Shown piece after piece: positions 58,395 to 64,000 of a DNA stretch of 64,000 bases. Numbering within the stretch: position 1 is the stretch's first letter; each line of letters begins with the position of its first letter. This stretch comes from Acidobacteriota bacterium (lineage in GTDB: Bacteria > Acidobacteriota > Terriglobia > Versatilivoradales > Versatilivoraceae). Where the stretch lies: the NCBI GenBank assembly GCA_022826755.1, contig JAJDUG010000033.1, positions 1 to 64,000 on the forward strand. Direction: 5' to 3'. Under the pieces are notes generated by a model. The model was not told the DNA's origin. It did not search any database and saw only the letters and a program-made list of their open reading frames with translations. A program made the position numbers and the translations under genes.

Positions 58395-59600
58395 ATGCCC
58401 GAATCGGTCTCATCGCGGCTCCAGGTGGATTTTCCCGCGGTCCAGACACGGCTCAACGCCGAGGAAGAGGCCGTGGTCATGGAGACGATTCGCAACAGCC
58501 CCACCTGGAGCCAGGGGGAGCAGCAGCGGGCCTTCGAGCAGGAATTCACCGGCTACGTCGGCTGCGCCGACAGCCTGGCGGTGAGCAGTTGCACCTCGGC
58601 CCTGGAGATGGCCGCCGCACTGTGCGGCCTGGCTCCGGAGGACGAGGTCATTCTCCCGGCCCACACCTTCGTGTCCAGCGCCGTTCCCTTTGCCCGCACC
58701 GGAGCCAAGCTGGTCTTCTGCGATATCGATCCGGCCACCCGGCTGCTGTCGGCCGAGCATGTTGAGCCCTGCCTGACCGGGCGGACCAAGGCGATGGTGG
58801 TGGTCCACCTCTACGGTTTGCCCGCCGACATGGACCCGATTCTCCGCCTGGCCCGGGAGCATGGCCTCAAGGTGGTGGAAGACGTGGCCCAGGCCCCGGG
58901 CGCGGCCTACAAGGGGCGCAGGACGGGGTCCATGGGCGACTTTGCCGCCTTCAGCTTCCACAACCAGAAGAACATCTCCACCCTGGGAGAGGGGGGCATG
59001 CTGACCGTCAGAGACCCGGACGAGGGGGAGCGGGCCCGGAAGCTCCGCTGGATGGGCAATTGGCCCTTTGCCGGAGACCGGGAGCGTTACTGGGTTCCGG
59101 CCATGGGAAACCTGGTGAGCGGCATGAAGGGGGTCTGGCCCTTCAACTTCTGCCTCAGCGAGGTGCAGTGCGCGGTGGGACGACGCCTGCTCCGGCGTCT
59201 GGATGCGATCAATGCCCGCAGGCGGACCCAGGCCGACCTGGTTCGAACGGCGCTTGCCGATGTTCCCGAGCTCTCCTTCCAGAGAGTGCCGGACGGCCAC
59301 CTGCACGCCTACCACCTGCTGGTGGCCCACTTCGACAGCTCCCGAATGCGGGGCACGCGGGACGACCTCATCCAACTGCTGCATCGGGACTTCGGGATCA
59401 AGTGCATTGTCCAATACTGGCCCCTTTATCGCTCCGAGCTCTTCCGGTCCTTCGGCTACGGAAACATCCGCCTGCCCAACACCGACGCCTTCTTCGACAA
59501 CATGATCAGCTTTCCCTTCTGGTCGGACATGCCGGAGGAGACCTTGCGCTACATGGCCGACAGCGTTCGCTCGGCCGTTCAACGGTTGCGGGCAGGGTAG
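58395..59600 (+). CDS. DegT/DnrJ/EryC1/StrS aminotransferase (copy 2)
   Basis: 401 aa. The PLP fold is clear: LAVSSCTSALEMAAALCGL, PAHTFVSSAVPFARTGAKLVFCDIDP (part), VVHLYGLPADMDPILRLA, VVEDVAQAPGAAYKGRRTG, and the Schiff-base Lys in FSFHNQKNISTLGEGGM. Copy 1 at 55.5 kb has the same order but only moderate similarity, so they are different enzymes. The C-terminal insertion (QYWPLYRSELFRSFGYGN) hints at a sugar-specific subgroup. The next gene, class IV aminotransferase, starts 113 bp later on the same strand. Substrate not determinable. Confidence 0.88.
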   Translation: MPESVSSRLQVDFPAVQTRLNAEEEAVVMETIRNSPTWSQGEQQRAFEQEFTGYVGCADSLAVSSCTSALEMAAALCGLAPEDEVILPAHTFVSSAVPFARTGAKLVFCDIDPATRLLSAEHVEPCLTGRTKAMVVVHLYGLPADMDPILRLAREHGLKVVEDVAQAPGAAYKGRRTGSMGDFAAFSFHNQKNISTLGEGGMLTVRDPDEGERARKLRWMGNWPFAGDRERYWVPAMGNLVSGMKGVWPFNFCLSEVQCAVGRRLLRRLDAINARRRTQADLVRTALADVPELSFQRVPDGHLHAYHLLVAHFDSSRMRGTRDDLIQLLHRDFGIKCIVQYWPLYRSELFRSFGYGNIRLPNTDAFFDNMISFPFWSDMPEETLRYMADSVRSAVQRLRAG

Positions 59601-59713
59601 CCCGGGAAGGCCGGCAGGCCCGGCGGACCGTGAATCGCCGGCCCCAAAGGGGGCCGTGAACTTTCTGCCCCAAAGCCCCCGAAGATGGGCCGGGAAAATT
59701 CGAGGAAATCGAC

Positions 59714-60658
59714 ATGACCTGCAGAACGGTTTACTTCAACGGAAAGTTTGTCAGTGAGCAGGAGGCGCGAGTCTCCATTTTCGATTCGTCGCTCATGTTT
59801 GGGGACATGGTGTTCGACATGACCCGGACCTACGGTCAGAAGCCCTTCCGGCTCAAGGAGCACCTGGAGCGCATTTATGCCGGGCTCAAGTACCTGGAGA
59901 TCGATTGCGGCCTGACGATGGAGGAGATGGAGCGGGCTACGCTGGAGACCCTGGAAAGGAACCTGGCCGTTGTGGACGGGGCCGATGTCCAGATCATGCA
60001 CGATGTTTCCCGAGGCCCCCTCCCCGTGTACAAGAGCGTGTTCGGAGGCGTCGTCGAACCCACCGTCTCCATCAACTGCTGGCCCCTGTGGTGGCATCTG
60101 GCCGGCAACGGCCCCCTCTACCGCTCGGGGGTCCACTCGGTGATCGTTCCCCAGAGATCGGTGCCGGCCTACCTGATCGAGCCCAAGGTCAAGAACAGAA
60201 GCCGCGTCTACTACCAGATGGCCAACCTGCAGGCCCACAAGGTGGACCCCAACGCCTTCCCCGTGTTGACGGACGATCGAGGCTTCATCACCGAAGGCAG
60301 CGGTTCCAACTTCTTCATCGTGCGCCAGGGACGGGTGCTCACCGCCAAGAGCCACAACATTCTGGTGGGCGTGTCGCGAAACGCTGTGCTGGACCTGCTG
60401 ACCGCCATGTCGGTGCCCTGGTCCGAGGAAGACTTCGGGGCCTACGAAGTCGTCAACGCCGACGAGGCGTTTCACACCGCCACCACCTTCGCCGTCATGC
60501 CCTGCACCCGCGTCAATGGATTGCCGGTGGGCGATGGCAAGCCGGGCCCGATGACCCGAAAGCTCATCGCGGCCTTCAGCGAGACGGTCGGCGTCGATAT
60601 CGTGGCTCAAGCCGACCAGTATGCCGTAAAAGTCAGGGAGATGCAGGGTTCCGGCTGA
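59714..60658 (+). CDS. Class IV aminotransferase (branched-chain/D-amino-acid type)
   Basis: 314 aa. Motifs of the fold type IV PLP family: NGKFVSEQEARVSIFDSSLMFGD at the start, the lysine segment EPKVKNRSRVYYQMANLQA (candidate PLP Lys), and FITEGSGSNFFIVRQG for phosphate binding. It could be a branched-chain amino-acid aminotransferase or a 4-amino-4-deoxychorismate lyase relative. The tail (DIVAQADQYAVKVREMQGSG) is unusual. Followed after 69 bp by the class III aminotransferase and then the SDR, so these may be one unit handling an amino acid and its keto acid. Confidence 0.85.
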   Translation: MTCRTVYFNGKFVSEQEARVSIFDSSLMFGDMVFDMTRTYGQKPFRLKEHLERIYAGLKYLEIDCGLTMEEMERATLETLERNLAVVDGADVQIMHDVSRGPLPVYKSVFGGVVEPTVSINCWPLWWHLAGNGPLYRSGVHSVIVPQRSVPAYLIEPKVKNRSRVYYQMANLQAHKVDPNAFPVLTDDRGFITEGSGSNFFIVRQGRVLTAKSHNILVGVSRNAVLDLLTAMSVPWSEEDFGAYEVVNADEAFHTATTFAVMPCTRVNGLPVGDGKPGPMTRKLIAAFSETVGVDIVAQADQYAVKVREMQGSG

Positions 60659-60727
60659 GCCGAAACCGCTGGTCTGCTCTCCCGCCAGCGGCATTCTTCC
60701 GCCAAGGGTGCCAAGGAGCAGAGTTCC

Positions 60728-62065
60728 ATGGCAATGAGCGTTCTGGATCTCACGCCTGCGCCCACCCGCCCGGTAAAGACCCGATTCCGCCGTATCGCCA
60801 CCCCCATCCCTGTTCCCCAATCCATCGACCTGATCCGGCGCCTACGGGAAGTGGAGCCGCGGTCCATGGCCGGCATGGTGCCCATCGTCTGGCATCGGGC
60901 CCAGGGGTTCCAGGTGCGCGACCCCTACGGCAACCAGTGGATCGACTTGAGCAGCGGCATCGTGATGGCCAACAGCGGTCATGCCCATCCCCGCGTCCTG
61001 GAAGCCATCCGGAGACAGGCGGATTCGCCGCTGCTGTTCACCTATGCCTACCCGGGAGAAGTCCGGCAGCGACTGCTGGAGCGGTTGGTCAGGCTGGCGC
61101 CTCCGGGGCTGGACAAGGCCATCCTGTTTTCATCGGGAACCGAAGCCAACGAGTGCGCCATCACGCTGATGCGGCGACACGGCCAGCGGATCTCGCCTCG
61201 CAAGACGGCCATTCTGTCTCTGGAGGGGAACTACCACGGCCGCACCCTGGCGGCCAAGGCGGCCAGCGGGGCGGAGGACCGGGTGGACGGCATTCCTCGG
61301 GATCAGTTGCGCCATTTTCTGCTTCCCACTCCCGGTGACAGCGGATTCGCCGCCGATCTGCAGTCCCGCGGCCTGGCCCCCGGCGACGTCGCCGGCATCA
61401 TCCTGGAATCCATTCCCGGCGTCACCACCGCCTGCCATCCCCTGGAATACATGCGGGAGCTGAGAGCCTGGGCGACCCGCCATGGGGCGCTGGTGGCGGT
61501 GGACGAGATCCAGTGCGGGATGGGACGGACCGGGAAGATGTTCGCCATTGAACACTACGGGATTGCTCCCGACCTGATCACCTGCGGCAAGGGGTTGAGT
61601 TCCAGCCTGCCGGTTTCGGCCGTGATCGGGGCCAGGGAGGTGATGGACTTGGCTCCTCCCGGGGAGATGTCCAGCACCTTCGGCGGCAACCCGGTCTGCG
61701 CGGCCGCCGCCGAGGCCAACCTGGCGTTGATGGAAGAGGAAGGGCTGGTGGAGCGGGCGGCGGAGTTGGGAGAGCAGCTCGAGCAGTGGCTGGCGCCGGT
61801 GGCGCGGAAGCATCCCCGTTCTATCGGCCGGATCAACGGCAAGGGATTGTTCTATTCCATCCACCTGAGGATTCCGGACACGGGGCAGCCCTGGGTGGAG
61901 ATGGCGGATGGGGTGGCCCTGGAGTGCGTGCGCCGGGGTGTGCTGCTGTTTGTGACGGGGCGGGGTTTCCTCAAGATCGTGCCTCCCCTGACGATTGACC
62001 AAGAGGCCCTGAAGGAGGCCGTGGAGGTGATTGCGGAGGTCCTGGAGCAGGAGTTGAGTTCATGA
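60728..62065 (+). CDS. Class III aminotransferase (4-aminobutyrate type)
   Basis: 445 aa. Family features: LSSGIVMANSGHAHPRVLEA, LLFTYAYPGEVRQRLLERLV, FSSGTEANECAI, EGNYHGRTLAAKAASG, ILESIPGVTTACHP, VAVDEIQCGMGRTGKMFA and the PLP Lys in LITCGKGLSSSLPVSAVIG. It is a typical length for GABA or ornithine-type aminotransferases. Its ATG follows an AAGGAGCAGAG site. The stop overlaps the SDR start (ATGA), so both enzymes are made together and may act in sequence, for instance making an aldehyde that the SDR reduces. Substrate not known. Confidence 0.87.
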   Translation: MAMSVLDLTPAPTRPVKTRFRRIATPIPVPQSIDLIRRLREVEPRSMAGMVPIVWHRAQGFQVRDPYGNQWIDLSSGIVMANSGHAHPRVLEAIRRQADSPLLFTYAYPGEVRQRLLERLVRLAPPGLDKAILFSSGTEANECAITLMRRHGQRISPRKTAILSLEGNYHGRTLAAKAASGAEDRVDGIPRDQLRHFLLPTPGDSGFAADLQSRGLAPGDVAGIILESIPGVTTACHPLEYMRELRAWATRHGALVAVDEIQCGMGRTGKMFAIEHYGIAPDLITCGKGLSSSLPVSAVIGAREVMDLAPPGEMSSTFGGNPVCAAAAEANLALMEEEGLVERAAELGEQLEQWLAPVARKHPRSIGRINGKGLFYSIHLRIPDTGQPWVEMADGVALECVRRGVLLFVTGRGFLKIVPPLTIDQEALKEAVEVIAEVLEQELSS

Positions 62066-62832
62066 CAGGGCGCTTGACCGTGGACCTGGAAGGACGCACT
62101 GCCCTGGTGACCGGCGGCGGCACGGGAATCGGCCGGGCCATCTCGCTGGGCCTGGCCCGTTGCGGCGCCCGGGTGGTGGTGAACTATTCCCGCAGCGCCG
62201 CGGAGGCGGAGGCCACCGTGGAGGAAATTGCCGCCCAAGGGGGGCAGGCCTTGGCCCTTCGCGCCGACGTCACCGATGAGGACCAGGTCAGCCACGCCGT
62301 GGCGACCGCGGTGCAGACTTACGGCGGGCTGGACATCCTGATGGCAAATGCCGGGGGGCCTACCGAGCGGTGCTCCACCGCCGACCTGTCCAGCCAGGAC
62401 TGGGACGCCGGGTTGAACCTGAATTGCAAGTCGGTTTTCCTGTGCGTCAAGCACGCCGCGCCCCACCTGCCGGACGGCCGGGGACGGATCCTGATTACCT
62501 CTTCCATCAGCGCCCGCAGCGGCGGCGGCCCCGGAACCATCACCTATACGGCCGCCAAGGGAGCCCTGAACAACCTGGTGCGGGGATGGGCCAAGGAGTT
62601 CGCGCCGCGCGGCATCACCGTCAACGCCATCGCTCCCGGCATCATCCGGACCCGCATCCACCAGCAGCGGACCCCTCCCGAGGTCTACCGGGGACTGATC
62701 CAGCGCGTCCCCTTGGGCCGAGACGGCCAGCCGGAAGACTGCGTGGGCGCGGCCCTCTTCCTGGCCAGCCAGGACGCCTCCTACATCACCGGACAGATCC
62801 TGGAAGTCAACGGCGGAATGCTGATGCCGTAG
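62062..62832 (+). CDS. Short-chain dehydrogenase/reductase
   Basis: 256 aa. The nucleotide motif is VTGGGTGIGRAI (residues ~12-23), with MANAGGP, the catalytic Ser in LITSSISARSGGGPG, and Tyr/Lys in YTAAKGALNNLV, followed by NAIAPGIIRTRI. All four catalytic residues expected of classical SDRs are present. The start overlaps the aminotransferase stop (ATGA), so the two are coupled. The product is an oxidoreductase acting on a hydroxyl or keto compound with NAD(P). A short GATCACTGACCACT repeat follows its stop. Confidence 0.9.
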   Translation: MTGRLTVDLEGRTALVTGGGTGIGRAISLGLARCGARVVVNYSRSAAEAEATVEEIAAQGGQALALRADVTDEDQVSHAVATAVQTYGGLDILMANAGGPTERCSTADLSSQDWDAGLNLNCKSVFLCVKHAAPHLPDGRGRILITSSISARSGGGPGTITYTAAKGALNNLVRGWAKEFAPRGITVNAIAPGIIRTRIHQQRTPPEVYRGLIQRVPLGRDGQPEDCVGAALFLASQDASYITGQILEVNGGMLMP

Positions 62833-62840
62833 AGCCGGGC

Positions 62841-62870
62841 TGACCACTGATCACTGACCACTATCCACTG
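62841..62870. repeat. GATCACTGACCACT-type short tandem spacer repeat, copy 2
   Basis: TGACCACTGATCACTGACCA followed by CTATCCACTG repeats the spacer units of 681-731 at the other end of the window. It lies in the 28-bp gap between convergent genes. Confidence 0.6.
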
Positions 62871-63751
62871 CCTTTTACCAACTCTCCGAACAGCTCGGGG
62901 CGTCTCTGGCGCAGGGTGTAGTTGGGTTGGCTGCGGGCTTCCCAGAGCTTCTCGGGCAGCAGATCGGCGACCACCATCTCCTCCTCGATCTTCTCGAATG
63001 AGGTTCTGGCAGTGACCTCGCCCAGCGGGTCCACCACGATGCAGCCGCCGGCATGGTTGGGTTGATTGGGGCTGTCCTCGGGGTAGGTGTCGACGATGCC
63101 GGCTCGTCCGGCCTGATTGCAGAGCACGGTGAAGCAACTGTTTTCGTAGGCCCGGGCGGAAGCAATCATGCGGAAGTAGCTGCCCGAATAGGCGGCCGCC
63201 TCTCTCTCCGATTCCGGATCGTCGGTCCATGTCTTGAGCCGGGCGGCATGGGGCATGAGAAGCACGTCCGCTCCCTTCAGAGCCAGAATCCGAGGGACCT
63301 CGGGAAGGGAGTTGTCGTAGCAGATGATGGTTCCCACCCGGCATTTGCCGATATCGAAGACGGGCATCTCCGAGCCGCCCTCGTAGTGGATGACCTCGTC
63401 CCGGGAGAGGTGGATCTTTCTCTGGGCCCCGATGTAGCCCTGCGGGCCCACCAGCACCTGGGTGTTGTAGACGATATCCCGTTCCTTTTCGCTGAGGCCC
63501 ACGCTGAGATACAGATCCAGGGTCCGGGCCAGCAGGCAGAGATGGTCGACGCTGCGCCCGTCGGGTACGGCCTCGGCGGCGTACCAGGTATTGGGATCGT
63601 TGTGGCCGTGCACCACCAGTTCGGGGAAAAGGACCAGGTCGGCCCCCGAGTCCTTGGCGCGGGCCGCCCACTGGTCGATGGCGCGCAGATTATCGTCCGG
63701 CTGGCCCAGCAGCCCGTTCATGGCCACCGCCGCAATTTTCAGTGCTTGCAT
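62861..63751 (-). CDS. Carbon-nitrogen hydrolase (nitrilase superfamily), second copy
   Basis: 296 aa, the same length as the enzyme at 4187-5077 and aligned without large gaps. The triad is Glu44 (LFPELVVHG), Lys112 (GAQRKIHLSRDE) and Cys144 (TIICYDNSLPEV). Shared segments include GLSEKERDIVYNTQVLVGPQGYIG (part) and NHAGGCIVVDPLGEV. It would hydrolyse an amide or N-carbamoyl bond; hydantoinase A/B at 30-34 kb would offer N-carbamoyl amino acids, but no direct link is seen. It is convergent with the SDR gene. The ATG at 63751 lacks a strong ribosome site but fits the family start. Confidence 0.88.
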   Translation of the reverse strand: MQALKIAAVAMNGLLGQPDDNLRAIDQWAARAKDSGADLVLFPELVVHGHNDPNTWYAAEAVPDGRSVDHLCLLARTLDLYLSVGLSEKERDIVYNTQVLVGPQGYIGAQRKIHLSRDEVIHYEGGSEMPVFDIGKCRVGTIICYDNSLPEVPRILALKGADVLLMPHAARLKTWTDDPESEREAAAYSGSYFRMIASARAYENSCFTVLCNQAGRAGIVDTYPEDSPNQPNHAGGCIVVDPLGEVTARTSFEKIEEEMVVADLLPEKLWEARSQPNYTLRQRRPELFGELVKGSG

Positions 63752-63884
63752 GGGAACTGATCTCCAATGGCGTGGGCCCGGCTCACGCCCACGGCTAAGT
63801 GCTGTTGCCGCCGTCGCGGCTTGGTGGAACCCCCGGGCCGGCGCCCGGGGACTGATTCTCAGGAGTCCTTGTTCCCGCCCGACC

Positions 63885-64000
63885 CTACTGCCAGGCTCTT
63901 AGCTTGGGCGCTCCGAAGTTCCACCGCAGGTCCATGGCCAGCGGGAAGAGCTCGTCGATCTTGTCCAGGTGCTCCTGGGGGATTTCCACCTCGGCCCCGC
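63885..64000 (-). CDS. C-terminal end of an unidentified gene (cut by window edge)
   Basis: The minus-strand frame from the right edge reads GAEVEIPQEHLDKIDELFPL, then AMDLRWNFGAPKLRAWQ, and stops with a TAG at 63885-63887. Only ~38 residues are visible, so the family is not identifiable. Use of codons and the lack of other frames suggest it is real. Confidence 0.6.
   Translation of the reverse strand, partial: GAEVEIPQEHLDKIDELFPLAMDLRWNFGAPKLRAWQ

Overview
The window is GC-rich bacterial chromosome with long spacers, many exported proteins carrying Tat or lipoprotein signals, and dispersed non-coding repeats. Sialidase-like propellers, a GH109-like Gfo/Idh enzyme, TMEM220, an SO2930-type dehydrogenase and AttEFGH-like transport suggest an uncultured Gram-negative heterotroph, plausibly Acidobacteriota or a neighbouring phylum. 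That placement is an inference (moderate to low confidence). I found no rRNA, tRNA or CRISPR array.

Layout. 1-0.5 kb: tail of an IS630-type transposase cut by the window edge. 0.7-5.1 kb (+): HpcH/HpaI aldolase, a GH67-N/DUF4838-like exported protein and a nitrilase-family amidohydrolase. 5.4-10 kb: small membrane proteins, an exported PQQ-type sugar dehydrogenase fused to a dihaem cytochrome domain, and a GH33-like lipoprotein. 10.6-17.5 kb: GH109-like oxidoreductase, an AbrB/PIN toxin-antitoxin pair sitting next to a broken sialidase copy, an intact sialidase-like lipoprotein, a tandem pair of exported paralogues, a five-bladed-propeller-like exported protein and a small PepSY-like membrane protein. 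17.6-23.3 kb (-): ThuA-like lipoprotein and a rhamnose-type ABC importer whose ATPase and one permease are a single polypeptide. 23.4-28 kb (-): AttE/AttFG/AttH-like export module. 28.1-34.6 kb (+): MFS transporter, Phd/PIN pair, hydantoinase A and B, BrnT/BrnA. 34.6-36.3 kb (-): FG-GAP protein.

The metabolic centrepiece is 36.5-47 kb (-): an apparently complete N-methylglutamate pathway for methylamine use. N-methylglutamate dehydrogenase (mgdA-mgdB-mgdC-mgdD, sarcosine-oxidase-like) is followed by gamma-glutamylmethylamide synthetase (gmaS) and N-methylglutamate synthase (mgsA-mgsB-mgsC). Together these would take methylamine nitrogen into glutamate and pass the methyl carbon to tetrahydrofolate. 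A 467-bp repeat-bearing spacer splits mgdC from mgdD. A sulfite-oxidase-like molybdoenzyme and a TPR protein lie upstream.

49.4-53.1 kb (+) is a compact accessory island of more relaxed base composition: an AbiEi/AbiEii-like pair behind a perfect 11-bp inverted repeat, then a stand-alone HSDR_N-type nuclease with a proline-rich linker. 53.2-64 kb returns to housekeeping-like content: an exported RraA-like protein, a third sialidase-like lipoprotein, two DegT-family aminotransferases, FmdB-like zinc ribbon, M23 peptidase, class IV and class III aminotransferases, SDR, a second nitrilase-family enzyme, and the tail of an unidentified gene at the right edge.

No wholly new multi-gene system could be demonstrated from sequence alone. 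The best leads are the broken sialidase duplication around the AbrB/PIN module, the AbiE-like/HSDR_N island, the dispersed 'ATTCGTG' repeat family (one copy inside the methylamine operon) and a 23-bp near-match in inverted orientation that brackets the 15.4 kb containing the methylamine cluster.
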